Source: Falsihalocynthiibacter halioticoli
Lineage (GTDB): Bacteria > Pseudomonadota > Alphaproteobacteria > Rhodobacterales > Rhodobacteraceae
Assembly: GCF_025802015.1 (NCBI RefSeq)
Contig: NZ_JAOYFC010000001.1
Span: forward strand, 1,488,001 to 1,552,000
Direction: 5' to 3'
Length of the DNA: 64,000 nt
The translations under genes were made by a program, and so were the position numbers. Shown here piece by piece: positions 8,693 through 16,618 of this stretch. Position 1 is the first letter of the stretch. Each line of letters begins with the position of its first letter. The notes beneath the pieces are model-generated. The model did no database searches. It saw only the letters and a program-made list of their open reading frames with translations, and had not been told where the DNA came from.

Positions 8693-9070
8693 AAACTGCG
8701 TTTTCTGTTTTGTTCAGCCATGAGGAATTAAACGAGTGGTAACAATTGCTCGAAGCTTTACGCAAAACTCTTAACGCTTTGTCTATTTTTTACTGGCGAG
8801 GTCGCGATTCAAGTTAATTGCGCAGTTTAAATGGCTACAATTAAAAACAAATCTGTCATGAGTACGTATCTGGAGATACGTTTCAGTTATCGAATAGGCT
8901 TCCCAGCATATACACACAATAATCGCATAATCAGTATTATGGTAATAATATGCATGCGAAATCCAAGAATATCTGCGATACCACACTTATTCGCATTTAT
9001 GCGCAACATATAGAATTCATTCGACAATCACGATCCATACAGTCTAACGTCGGGCAAAAAGTTGGACACC
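8693..9070 (+). other. AT-rich intergenic region between cheB and aroQ
   Basis: This 378-bp gap is clearly richer in A+T than its neighbours. It must hold the divergent promoters of cheB (minus) and aroQ-luxR (plus). Two open frames of 60-67 codons occur but have no ribosome binding site or protein-like composition. The notable element is a perfect 18-bp palindrome at 8864-8881, listed separately. Confidence 0.6.
8864..8881. repeat. Perfect 18-bp palindrome, possible operator
   Basis: ACGTATCT-GG-AGATACGT has 8-bp arms and a 2-bp spacer. It lies about 190 bp upstream of aroQ and 170 bp upstream of cheB. The length and symmetry suit a dimeric regulator, but I cannot assign one. Confidence 0.45.
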
Positions 9071-9520
9071 ATGCACTCTATTCTCATACTCAACGGCCCG
9101 AACCTGAACTTGCTCGGCACACGTCAACCCGAAGTCTACGGCTCCGAAACGCTCGCGGACATCGAAGCGCGTTGCCGTGACAAAGCTGCTGATCTCGGCA
9201 TTGAACTTGCATTTGCGCAATCCAATCATGAAGGCACTTTGGTTGATCTTATCCATGAATCGCGTGGAACGCATGCTGGTATCATCCTAAACGCTGGCGC
9301 CTATACGCATACGTCGGTTGCACTGCGTGACGCGATCTCTTCGGTCGAGCTTCCGGTGATCGAGTTGCATCTCTCAAATATCCACGCGCGAGAAAGTTTC
9401 CGTCATGTCTCGCATATTGCGCCAGTTGCGCTTGGCCAGATTTGCGGCTTTGGGTCTGCGGGCTATCTTTTGAGTATGGATGCGATGCTGAGCCATCTTA
9501 CTCAAAAACCACCAAGCTGA
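9071..9520 (+). CDS. aroQ: Type II 3-dehydroquinate dehydratase
   Basis: Converts 3-dehydroquinate to 3-dehydroshikimate in the shikimate pathway (cytosolic dodecamer). The 149-residue product shows the family N terminus ILNGPNLNLLGTRQP with the catalytic Arg and the Tyr of the flexible lid (EVYG). It also has the substrate-binding segment ELHLSNIHARESFRHVS and the closing GFGSAGY. The ATG at 9071 is used; an in-frame TTG at 9062 is possible, and neither has a strong Shine-Dalgarno. luxR starts 4 bp after the stop, so the two are probably cotranscribed. Confidence 0.92.
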   Translation: MHSILILNGPNLNLLGTRQPEVYGSETLADIEARCRDKAADLGIELAFAQSNHEGTLVDLIHESRGTHAGIILNAGAYTHTSVALRDAISSVELPVIELHLSNIHARESFRHVSHIAPVALGQICGFGSAGYLLSMDAMLSHLTQKPPS

Positions 9521-9524
9521 AGCC

Positions 9525-10268
9525 ATGATCAGCCATATCGAAGCCCTCGTTAACACGCATTGCACCGATGACATCTGGAAGCTGCATACGGCTAAGATGG
9601 CCGAGTATGGCTTTGATCGGGTGATCTACGGGTTTACACGGTTTTGGACCGAAGAGTTTGTCGGCGCTCCAGAAGACATTATGTTTCTGAGCAACCTTCC
9701 CGACTCGTTCACCCTGCCCTTTATGTATGAAGGCTATTACTTACGTGCTCCCATGGCAAAATGGGCAAATTCCAACGTTGGTGCGTGTAGCTGGGGTGCG
9801 GTTCGGCACGACCCAGAGAAGCTAACTCCTGAAGAAATCGAAGTCATTGAATTCTGCAACAATGCGGCTGTCACAGCCGGCTATACGATCGCATTTCGAT
9901 GCCAACTCACCCGTGAGCGCGCGGCGCAATCTCTGATCGCGGTCGAAGGCCTAACACAGGATGAAGTCGACGAGATCTGGGAGCGCCATGGTCGCGAGAT
10001 CAGCCTGTTTAGCAATATCTTCCATTTCCGCGTCATAAGCATGCCGCACAGCTATGGCCGCGCACGATTAACCAAGCGTCAAAGAGAGGTATTGGAATGG
10101 GTTGGCGAAGGTAAAACGGCACAAGACATTGCAACGATCGTCGGCCTCACCCCAGCGACAGTTGAGAAGCATTTGCGCCTTGCCAGACAGGCGTTAGACG
10201 TCGAAACGACAACACAAGCCGTTCTGAAAGCATCTCTTCAGAATCAAATATACGTGAACAAGTCCTAA
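9525..10268 (+). CDS. LuxR-family regulator with autoinducer-binding domain (LuxR solo)
   Basis: Quorum-sensing-type transcription factor of 247 residues. The N-terminal autoinducer-binding domain is about residues 15-165. The C-terminal LuxR/FixJ helix-turn-helix is about 180-245 (LTKRQREVLEWVGEGKT...VEKHLRLARQAL). In the ligand pocket the usual xDPV motif, whose Asp binds the acyl-homoserine-lactone amide, reads YYLRAPMAKW, so the Asp appears to be Ala. No luxI synthase gene follows; instead a dyad and a hairpin-rich stretch do. It may bind a different signal or none. It is tightly linked to aroQ. Confidence 0.85.
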   Translation: MISHIEALVNTHCTDDIWKLHTAKMAEYGFDRVIYGFTRFWTEEFVGAPEDIMFLSNLPDSFTLPFMYEGYYLRAPMAKWANSNVGACSWGAVRHDPEKLTPEEIEVIEFCNNAAVTAGYTIAFRCQLTRERAAQSLIAVEGLTQDEVDEIWERHGREISLFSNIFHFRVISMPHSYGRARLTKRQREVLEWVGEGKTAQDIATIVGLTPATVEKHLRLARQALDVETTTQAVLKASLQNQIYVNKS

Positions 10269-10285
10269 TTCGGCCCGTATCTGCA

Positions 10286-10308
10286 AAAGGTAAGGTTTTC
10301 CCTACTTT
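10286..10308 (+). promoter_or_regulatory. lux-box-like imperfect inverted repeat
   Basis: A 22-bp imperfect dyad (GGTAAGG-TTTT-CCCTAC core, A/T-rich flanks) begins 18 bp after the luxR stop, the place where a luxI promoter normally lies. Its symmetry and size match LuxR-type operators. Assignment to the adjacent LuxR is inference. Confidence 0.35.
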
Positions 10309-10309
10309 C

Positions 10310-10550
10310 GTCTCGATCGAATTCGCGCAATTAATGGGATGTTCCGTGAGTGACGGCTATTACAGCCAGGAGCATTAGGGTCGGCCACCCTGCAATTACA
10401 GGGATGGTCGGCTTCTTTAAGCAACCTTACGCCGCTCTACGAGCCCACCTTCCTCGAGGTGGATTTGCTGCATTGGCACATCCCCATCAGCCAACTAAAG
10501 CATTGAAACAGCACAGGTTTTTGCCCAAACCTGTGCTGTTTTTCATTTTT
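10310..10550 (+). ncRNA. Candidate structured small RNA downstream of luxR
   Basis: This segment has no credible protein gene but holds four consecutive hairpins on the plus strand. They are GGCT/AGCC (10355-10367), an 11-bp stem with one bulge (10383-10409), CCACCT/AGGTGG (10445-10462) and a 14-bp perfect stem ending in a T-rich tail (10507-10550). The last is a textbook intrinsic terminator but sits 240 bp past luxR, too far to be a simple luxR terminator. The lux-box-like dyad at 10286-10308 would be its promoter-proximal element. The 5' end is not defined by sequence. It could instead be a long luxR 3' UTR or a decayed gene. Confidence 0.35.
10507..10550 (+). terminator. Strong intrinsic terminator
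   Basis: A 14-bp perfect stem (10507-10520 with 10527-10540), 6-base loop and TTTCATTTTT tail. It ends whatever is transcribed from the luxR side and protects the convergent tsf. Confidence 0.85.
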
Positions 10551-10699
10551 AGGGACTTGAGTAGCTGCGATTTCATGCAACACGAGAACGCGTGTCCTGC
10601 GCCCTACCCGTTCGCGCAACTTAAGATAGTTTGATGAAATTCACTGCGAAGCTTTTGCCTAAGGCGATTCGGTATCAAAGTACCCCAAAACACATTGGA

Positions 10700-10735
10700 C
10701 AAAGAAAAACGCCGCGCCGAATGACCGGCACGACG
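10700..10735 (-). terminator. Terminator of rpsB-tsf
   Basis: Read on the minus strand, a 10-bp GC-rich stem with two G-U pairs (10726-10735 with 10710-10719) is followed by a run of five T. It lies 24 bp past the tsf stop. Confidence 0.8.
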
Positions 10736-10759
10736 CTTTTTCTAGAAAATCAGAAAACC

Positions 10760-11635
10760 TTAGGCTTTAGCGGTTTTCATGACTTCAGCAGCGAAATCTT
10801 CTTCGGCTTTTTCGATACCTTCACCAACGGCGAGGCGAACAAAACCAACGATCTCCGCACCCGCGTCTTTAGCCGCTTGGCCAACAGTGACGTCAGGGTT
10901 GATGACGAAGTCCTGACCCAGAAGCGTAACTTCTGCGAGGAACTTTTTCATGCGGCCAACGATCATCTTTTCGATAACCTGCTCCGGCTTGCCGGACTCA
11001 CGGGCGATCTCGATCTGAACGTTACGCTCTTTTTCAACAACAGCTGGGTCCAGCGACTCTTCGGAAAGCGCCTGTGGGTTCGCAGCGGCAACGTGCATTG
11101 CGATTTGTTTACCGAGAGCTTCGTCGCCACCTTTCAGCGCAACGAGAACACCGATGTTGCCCATGCCGTCAGCGGCAGCATTGTGAACATAAGACGCAAC
11201 AACATCGCCTTCGATATCGGCCATGCGGCGTACAGTCATGTTCTCACCGATTGTCGCAACTTTGTCGGTCACGATGTCAGCAACAGACTTGCCATCGATT
11301 TCAGCTTTGAGAAGCTCTTCAACAGAGGCAACGTTGTGCGCAGCTTCTGCGATGTTGCCAACCATTGTTTGGAATTCAGCGTTCTTCGCAACGAAGTCTG
11401 TTTCGGAGTTAACTTCAACAGCAACACCTTTGCCGTCTTTTACGGAAACAGCAACGAGGCCTTCAGCAGCCGTACGACCGGATTTTTTGGCGGCCTTTGC
11501 AAGACCCTTTGTGCGCAGCCAATCAACGGCGGCTTCCATGTCACCGGCGCTCTCTGTCAGCGCTTTTTTTGCATCCATCATGCCTGCGCCTGTTGAATCG
11601 CGCAGCTCTTTTACCATTGCAGCAGTGATCGCCAT
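10760..11635 (-). CDS. tsf: Translation elongation factor Ts
   Basis: Guanine-nucleotide exchange factor that recycles EF-Tu. It has 291 residues. The N-terminal UBA-like helix bundle (MAITAAMVKELRDSTGAGMM) is followed by the core with the TDFVAKN motif that contacts EF-Tu (around residue 80). The start is the ATG at 11635, preceded by GAGGAG; the frame extends a few codons upstream without support. It follows rpsB after an 88-bp gap and has its own terminator, the usual rpsB-tsf arrangement. Confidence 0.96.
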   Translation of the reverse strand: MAITAAMVKELRDSTGAGMMDAKKALTESAGDMEAAVDWLRTKGLAKAAKKSGRTAAEGLVAVSVKDGKGVAVEVNSETDFVAKNAEFQTMVGNIAEAAHNVASVEELLKAEIDGKSVADIVTDKVATIGENMTVRRMADIEGDVVASYVHNAAADGMGNIGVLVALKGGDEALGKQIAMHVAAANPQALSEESLDPAVVEKERNVQIEIARESGKPEQVIEKMIVGRMKKFLAEVTLLGQDFVINPDVTVGQAAKDAGAEIVGFVRLAVGEGIEKAEEDFAAEVMKTAKA

Positions 11636-11723
11636 ATCGGCTCTCCTCATCAATAATCTTGTAAGTGGTCGGGCGCGCGGAGTTACCCACGCGCCCTGAG
11701 ATCAGATACCTGTCGATCCGGGC

Positions 11724-12482
11724 TTAAGCCTCGGCAACAGCTTCCTCAACAGGCGCTTCTTCCATCTCGCCGAGGTCAACACCAGCTGCACCGAGCTGGG
11801 CTGTCATACCGTCGAGAGCTGCGCGAGCAACGAGGTCTGTGTAGAGTGCGATCGCGCGGGACGCGTCGTCGTTGCCTGGGATGACATAGTCAACACCGTC
11901 AGGCGAGCAGTTTGTATCAACAACCGCAACAACAGGAATGCCAAGCTTGTTAGCTTCAGCGATAGCAAGCTGCTCTTTGTTTACGTCGATGACGAACAGA
12001 AGATCAGGAACACCGCCCATTTCGCGGATACCGCCAAGGCTGGCTTGCAGTTTCTCTTGCTGACGCTCCATGCCGAGGCGCTCTTTCTTAGTCAGGCCTT
12101 CTGCGCCTGTCTCGAGCTTCTCGTCATAGGACTTCAGGCGGTTGATCGAGTTGGAAACGGTTTTCCAGTTCGTCAGTGTGCCGCCGAGCCAACGGTGGTT
12201 CATGTAATATTGCGCGGATTTCTCTGCAGCTTCAGCGATAGGCTTTTGTGCCTGACGCTTTGTGCCAACGAAAAGAACGCGGCCACCTTTAGCAGTTGTA
12301 TCACGAACAACTTGAAGCGCCTGGTCCAGCATTGGAACAGTTTGCGTCAGGTCGAGAATATGGATGCCGTTACGCGAACCATAGATGTACGGAGCCATCC
12401 GTGGGTTCCAGCGGGGAGTTTGGTGACCAAAGTGAACGCCAGCTTCAAGAAGCTGCCGCATGGTAAAATCAGGAAGCGCCAT
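11724..12482 (-). CDS. rpsB: 30S ribosomal protein S2
   Basis: Small-subunit protein needed late in 30S assembly. The 252-residue protein starts with the family signature MRQLLEAGVHFGHQTPRWNPRM. It also has HILDLTQT, RWLGGTLTNW and PVVAVVDTNCSPDGVDYVIPGNDDA. A short acidic Ala/Glu-rich tail ends the protein, common in alphaproteobacteria. AAAGGA precedes the ATG. A leader of about 230 bp lies upstream. Confidence 0.97.
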   Translation of the reverse strand: MALPDFTMRQLLEAGVHFGHQTPRWNPRMAPYIYGSRNGIHILDLTQTVPMLDQALQVVRDTTAKGGRVLFVGTKRQAQKPIAEAAEKSAQYYMNHRWLGGTLTNWKTVSNSINRLKSYDEKLETGAEGLTKKERLGMERQQEKLQASLGGIREMGGVPDLLFVIDVNKEQLAIAEANKLGIPVVAVVDTNCSPDGVDYVIPGNDDASRAIALYTDLVARAALDGMTAQLGAAGVDLGEMEEAPVEEAVAEA

Positions 12483-12715
12483 GCTTTATATCCTTTCCGG
12501 TTTATCCTGAGCGAAACCATTGAGGGCATATGCCCAACCGGTGGACCTAGCGGGATGTCTCCCCGTTTGGCCCTAGCTTCGCCTGTGAAGTGCCGCGCGT
12601 GTACATGAGGTTTTAGGGCTTGGCAAGCACATCCCGCAGGAAAACCGCGCAATCGCGCAAATTCATGCTATCCCAACAGAGTTCGCGCCATTTTGCGCCT
12701 TAGTTTGGAGTCGCT
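12483..12715 (-). promoter_or_regulatory. rpsB leader and intergenic region
   Basis: The minus-strand leader of rpsB contains a 12-bp palindrome GGGCATATGCCC (12524-12535) and further complementary blocks (a GGGA/TCCC stem near 12552-12564 within CTAG-flanked sequence). These could form a leader structure for autogenous control by S2, as known for rpsB in other bacteria. No known motif was matched, and the regulation is inference. The rest would hold the promoters of rpsB and the divergent cupin gene. Confidence 0.35.
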
Positions 12716-13051
12716 ATGCTATTTCCCGAGTTTGTTCAAAACTTCCCTGATCTTGATGTGCCGTTTTCCACAGATGTGGTGACCTGCAAGGCAATCCGCT
12801 CGGATGCAGGGCTGGTTGTGTTCTTTACCTTTCACGAAGATTTCACACTGCCAATGCACGCGCACAAGGGGCAATGGGGCACCATCATTAAGGGTGAAGC
12901 AACCTTAACAATTGGCGAAGACACCAAAACTTACCGCCCGGGTGACACATATAACATTCCAAGCGGTGTATCCCACGGTGGCGAAATCAAGGCCGGCACC
13001 GAGGCTATTGATGTATTCGAGGAGCCGGACCGCTATCCCATTCGCGGCTAG
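12716..13051 (+). CDS. Small single-domain cupin protein
   Basis: The 111-residue protein forms one cupin beta-barrel. Motif 1 is MHAHKGQWGTIIKGE (metal-binding His pair around residues 42-44) and motif 2 is PGDTYNIPSGVSHGG with its His. No signal peptide is present, so it is cytosolic. Substrate is unknown; small cupins of this type include sugar- or ligand-binding and stress-linked proteins. It is divergent from rpsB and convergent with the DUF2461 gene 2 bp away. Confidence 0.75.
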   Translation: MLFPEFVQNFPDLDVPFSTDVVTCKAIRSDAGLVVFFTFHEDFTLPMHAHKGQWGTIIKGEATLTIGEDTKTYRPGDTYNIPSGVSHGGEIKAGTEAIDVFEEPDRYPIRG

Positions 13052-13053
13052 TG

Positions 13054-13770
13054 CTATCGCGGCACATCCGGAGCAGAGCCGTTTTCCGGCCCGTCCAGAT
13101 CCGCGAGCCACGAGATTAAAGGCATATGCGCCTTGGTCAGCGCCATGAACTGCGCAATCGTCTCGTCGCCATCTTTGATCCATGTGCCATAAGGTACATC
13201 ATCAAAGGTGCGCGCGACGATTGCCTTATGCTTGAGAAACTCGGCTTCTGGCCCATACGTGGCCAATCCACGAGGTACCCGCGCGAGGCTTGGTGGCTCT
13301 AGTTTGCTTCCCGCGTCGGCGGCGGCTGCAAGCGCCGCTTCAAGGTTTTGTCGCGCGTCATCATCACAAACCGCTTTGCGATAACGCGCCAAGACAACGG
13401 GCACCATGCCGAAATACCCTGCACCAAACCCGAGCCCATTGCCTTTTAATACGAAATGCATCCCCGCAGAGCGGTTCGGGTGATCTCCGGCCCAAAAGAC
13501 CAAATGCATGTGCGGGTGATAGGGTGTTTTGTCCTTTGAAAAACGTATATCCCGATTGATCCGCCGCAGTGATCCATTGACCTTGGGAATGGCCTGCAGT
13601 GGCGGCTGAAGCGCAGCCATCTTTGGAGAAATAGCTGCGATGAAGTCCTGCGCTGCTTGTTTGAAGTGAAACTCGTAGGTTTTACGGTTGGCGTCGAACC
13701 AATCTTTAGAGTTGTTCTGCTCCAGCTCGCGCAAGAACTCAAAAAGCTCCGGAGAAAACCCGCTGAACAC
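13054..13770 (-). CDS. DUF2461 (TIGR02453) family protein
   Basis: The 238-residue protein matches the DUF2461 family: an N-terminal FLRELEQNNSKDWFDANRKTY segment (the NN..KxWF motif), INRDIRFSKDKTPYH and a C-terminal helical part. Function is unknown. The family is widespread in bacteria and fungi as a single-copy soluble protein. It is divergent from psuK with a 150-bp gap. Confidence applies to the family, not the role. Confidence 0.8.
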   Translation of the reverse strand: MFSGFSPELFEFLRELEQNNSKDWFDANRKTYEFHFKQAAQDFIAAISPKMAALQPPLQAIPKVNGSLRRINRDIRFSKDKTPYHPHMHLVFWAGDHPNRSAGMHFVLKGNGLGFGAGYFGMVPVVLARYRKAVCDDDARQNLEAALAAAADAGSKLEPPSLARVPRGLATYGPEAEFLKHKAIVARTFDDVPYGTWIKDGDETIAQFMALTKAHMPLISWLADLDGPENGSAPDVPR

Positions 13771-13920
13771 AATCCGTTCCTTTCAATTCCCAAAAATCTC
13801 AGCCGACTTTACGCCAGCCGCAACGTAAATTGCGACGAAAAACACAGAGAAACAGCACCTCTCCTGACAAACGCATGTAAATTCGCTTGCTCCCTCCGCT
13901 TCAAATCGCGACAAAGCCCT

Positions 13921-14826
13921 ATGACACAAGAAACCGCTCCCCTGCCCCAAATCCTCGCCATTGGCAGCGTCCTCTGGGATGTGATCGGCCGCGCGAACCA
14001 CTCGATGCGTGTTGGCTCTGATGTACCGGGCCGCATCACGCGTTTGCCCGGCGGAGTTGCGATGAACATCGCCATGACGCTAACACGTTTCGGCGAAACG
14101 CCAGCCGTGCTTACGGCGGTTGGTCGGGATGCCGAGGGCGAAGAGCTTTTGGCCGCCGCCCGTAGCCTCGGGATCAACACCGATTTCGTCTATCATTCCG
14201 CTGACCTGCCAACAGACCGCTATATGGCTGTTGAAGGCGCGAACGGCCTCATCGCCGCGATTGCCGACGCCCATAGTCTTGAAGCTGCTGGAGACAAAAT
14301 CCTGCGCCCGCTCAGAGATGGCCGCCTCGGCAGTGCTTCGACGCCGTATAACGGCACAATCGCATTGGACGGCAACCTCACGCGAAGCCTGCTTGAGGAA
14401 ATCTCTGCCGATCCGCTCTTTGCTGCCGCTGATTTACGCGTTGCGCCAGCCAGCCCGGGCAAGGCCGAACGCCTTTTGCCGCTGCTGAACCATGCTCACG
14501 CCACGCTTTATGTGAACCTTGAGGAAGCCGGCCTGCTTTGCCATCGCGAGTTTGACAGCGCCGAAACGGCAGCCCGCACGCTTTGCGAACGCGGTGCGGC
14601 TCGCGCGCTGGTTACCGATGGAGGCAATCTCGCCGCCGATGCCACAGCAGACACCGTTCATACCGCCACACCACCGCAAGTCCTTGTGACGCGCGTTACC
14701 GGTGCGGGCGATACCTTCATGGCGGCCCATATGGTGCAGGAATTGCGCAAGTCACCACGACCAGACGCCCTAACCGCCGCACTAAAAGCCGCTGCACTCT
14801 ATGTTTCAGGAGAAACCGCCCAATGA
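13921..14826 (+). CDS. psuK: PfkB-family carbohydrate kinase, probable pseudouridine kinase
   Basis: Predicted to phosphorylate pseudouridine to pseudouridine 5'-phosphate. The 301-residue protein is of the PfkB/ribokinase fold. It has an N-terminal glycine-rich LAIGSVLWDVIG segment, the GRDAEGEELLAAARSLGI region and the C-terminal PfkB signature VTRVTGAGDTFMAAH with the catalytic Asp. The ATG at 13921 is chosen; the frame is open far upstream, but that part overlaps the divergent DUF2461 gene. Its stop overlaps the psuG start (ATGA), and this pairing supports pseudouridine rather than a hexose as substrate. Confidence 0.85.
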   Translation: MTQETAPLPQILAIGSVLWDVIGRANHSMRVGSDVPGRITRLPGGVAMNIAMTLTRFGETPAVLTAVGRDAEGEELLAAARSLGINTDFVYHSADLPTDRYMAVEGANGLIAAIADAHSLEAAGDKILRPLRDGRLGSASTPYNGTIALDGNLTRSLLEEISADPLFAAADLRVAPASPGKAERLLPLLNHAHATLYVNLEEAGLLCHREFDSAETAARTLCERGAARALVTDGGNLAADATADTVHTATPPQVLVTRVTGAGDTFMAAHMVQELRKSPRPDALTAALKAAALYVSGETAQ

Positions 14827-15740
14827 CCCTCCCCCTCGCCTTCTCTCCCGAAGTCGCCAAAGCCCGCGATGCTGGCACACCAATCGTCGCTCTGGAAAGC
14901 ACGATCATCACCCACGGCATGCCTTATCCGCAAAATGTCGAAACCGCAGAGATGGTCGAAGCAACCATTCGCGAAAACGGCGCAACACCGGCCACAATCG
15001 CCGTAATGAACGGGCGCATCCACATCGGCTTAACAGCGGATGAGCTTCAGGAGTTGGCCCAAGCCAAAGACGTTGCCAAAGTTAGCCGCGCCGATATGGC
15101 CGTGGTATTGGCCCGTGGCGGCTATGGTGCAACAACCGTTGCAGCGACGATGATCGCAGCGCATCTTGCGGGCATCACCGTTTTCGCGACAGGCGGCATC
15201 GGCGGCGTTCACAAAGGAGCGGAAGAGAGCTTCGACATTTCCGCCGACCTCCGCGAACTCTCCGAAACTGCCGTGACTGTCGTGGCGGCGGGCGCGAAGG
15301 CCATCCTTGACCTGCCGAAAACCTTCGAGGTTTTGGAAACACTCGGCGTGCCCGTCATTGCCTATGGCCAAGATACGCTCCCTGCCTTCTGGTCGCGCAC
15401 ATCCGATATGGCCGCGCCTCTGCGTATGGATACAGCCGCAGAAATCGCCCGCGCCCAGATCACCCGCACCGCGATTGGCCTCAAGGGCGGACAACTCGTT
15501 GCCAACCCCATTCCGGCAAATGACGAAATCCCCGCGGATGTTTTGGCTCCCGTGATTGCGCAAGCCTTGGAAGAGGCCGACGCGCAAGGCATTGCCGCAA
15601 AGGGCGTCACGCCCTTCCTGCTTCAGCGGATTTTCGAACTGACGGAAGGTCGTTCGCTTACGGCAAATATCGCACTAGTGCTTAATAACGCACGTTTGGC
15701 GGCTGAAATCGCTTGCGAAATGCGCAAACAGGCAAAATAA
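14823..15740 (+). CDS. psuG: Pseudouridine-5'-phosphate glycosidase
   Basis: Splits pseudouridine 5'-phosphate into uracil and ribose 5-phosphate, breaking a C-C glycosidic bond. The 305-residue protein has the family signature VALESTIITHGMPYPQN at residues 21-37. It also has RADMAVVLARGGYGATTVAATM, FATGGIGGVHKGAEESFDIS and GLKGGQLVANPIP. It starts at the ATG overlapping the psuK stop, so the two are translationally coupled. Together they form a complete salvage route for pseudouridine from RNA turnover. Confidence 0.93.
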   Translation: MTLPLAFSPEVAKARDAGTPIVALESTIITHGMPYPQNVETAEMVEATIRENGATPATIAVMNGRIHIGLTADELQELAQAKDVAKVSRADMAVVLARGGYGATTVAATMIAAHLAGITVFATGGIGGVHKGAEESFDISADLRELSETAVTVVAAGAKAILDLPKTFEVLETLGVPVIAYGQDTLPAFWSRTSDMAAPLRMDTAAEIARAQITRTAIGLKGGQLVANPIPANDEIPADVLAPVIAQALEEADAQGIAAKGVTPFLLQRIFELTEGRSLTANIALVLNNARLAAEIACEMRKQAK

Positions 15741-15813
15741 ACCAAAGGACTGCCACGCCCACATTGTAGCGGCCCACCAAAGCCCCTACTTTGTAACCAA
15801 CTCGGGAAGACCA

Positions 15814-16563
15814 ATGCACAACCTTCAGGATGATCTTAACCCAAAGCCCAAGCGGCGCGGGTTCTTTGCCGGACTACGGGCAAACTTCCTAACAGGGATT
15901 GTTGTGATTGCGCCCATTGCGGTGACGCTCTGGTTGATCTGGACTGTTGTCGGGTGGATCGACGGTTGGGTTCTTCCCTTTGTTCCGATGGAGTACCGCC
16001 CGAAGCAATACATCGGGATTGATCTTCGCGGTGTCGGGCTCATCATATTCCTGATTTTCGCGGTTCTGGTTGGCTGGCTGGCCAAGGGGTTGATCGGGCG
16101 CACATTCATCCATTGGGCCGAAAATCTGGTCGATCGCACACCTGTTGTGAGATCGATCTATAACGGTCTGAAACAAATCGCGGAGACCGTGTTTGCCCAG
16201 ACGGATCAAAGCTTTGATCGAGCCTGTCTGATCGAATATCCGCGCAAAGGTATTTGGGCCATCGGCTTTATCTCGACCGACGCCAAGGGCGAAATCAACA
16301 GCCGCATTCTGAATGATCAGAAGATCGTCTCGGTGTTCTTGCCCACCACGCCAAACCCAACTTCCGGCTTTTTGCTCTTTGTACCGCAAGTGGACGTGAT
16401 CGAACTCGAGATGTCGGTCGAGGACGCCGCAAAACTGGTTATTTCGGCGGGGCTTGTCTATCCAAGCAAAAAAGACGCCGAGAAAGCCGTGAAAGAGCAT
16501 TCTCTCATCGCGCCGACTATTGCCGGAAGCGATGACGATGAGACAACAAAAAAGGACGCCTAA
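15814..16563 (+). CDS. DUF502 family membrane protein
   Basis: The 249-residue protein has two N-terminal membrane helices (about residues 20-45 and 70-90). A conserved soluble part follows, containing TPVVRSIYNGLKQIAETVF and the FLPTTPNPTSGFLLFVP motif typical of DUF502. It ends in an acidic charged tail. Function is unknown; plant relatives are LCV/COV proteins. It sits between psuG and the convergent bdhA, with a terminator at its stop codon. Confidence 0.85.
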   Translation: MHNLQDDLNPKPKRRGFFAGLRANFLTGIVVIAPIAVTLWLIWTVVGWIDGWVLPFVPMEYRPKQYIGIDLRGVGLIIFLIFAVLVGWLAKGLIGRTFIHWAENLVDRTPVVRSIYNGLKQIAETVFAQTDQSFDRACLIEYPRKGIWAIGFISTDAKGEINSRILNDQKIVSVFLPTTPNPTSGFLLFVPQVDVIELEMSVEDAAKLVISAGLVYPSKKDAEKAVKEHSLIAPTIAGSDDDETTKKDA

Positions 16564-16576
16564 GCGCGCCCTTTTC
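16548..16576. terminator. Bidirectional terminator between DUF502 gene and bdhA
   Basis: An 8-bp stem (16552-16559 with 16566-16573) is flanked by a run of A on the left and TTTT on the right, so it can end transcription from both convergent genes. It overlaps the stop codon of the DUF502 gene. Confidence 0.7.
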
Positions 16577-16618
16577 TTCAAATCTCAAAGTTAATCAGTA
16601 TAAAGAAGCGCCGCGCGA

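Noticed and set aside
8831..9013. 60-codon frame in the AT-rich gap
   Set aside because: No ribosome binding site, low-complexity A/T-driven composition, and a similar-sized frame on the other strand.
10350..10634. 94-codon plus-strand frame after luxR, considered as a luxI remnant
   Set aside because: No resemblance to LuxI, no Shine-Dalgarno, and it runs through the terminator hairpin at 10507-10550.
10631..11596. Open frame of 321 codons on the plus strand
   Set aside because: It lies wholly antisense to tsf, whose codon bias leaves the opposite strand open; no ribosome binding site and the composition is unlike a bacterial protein.
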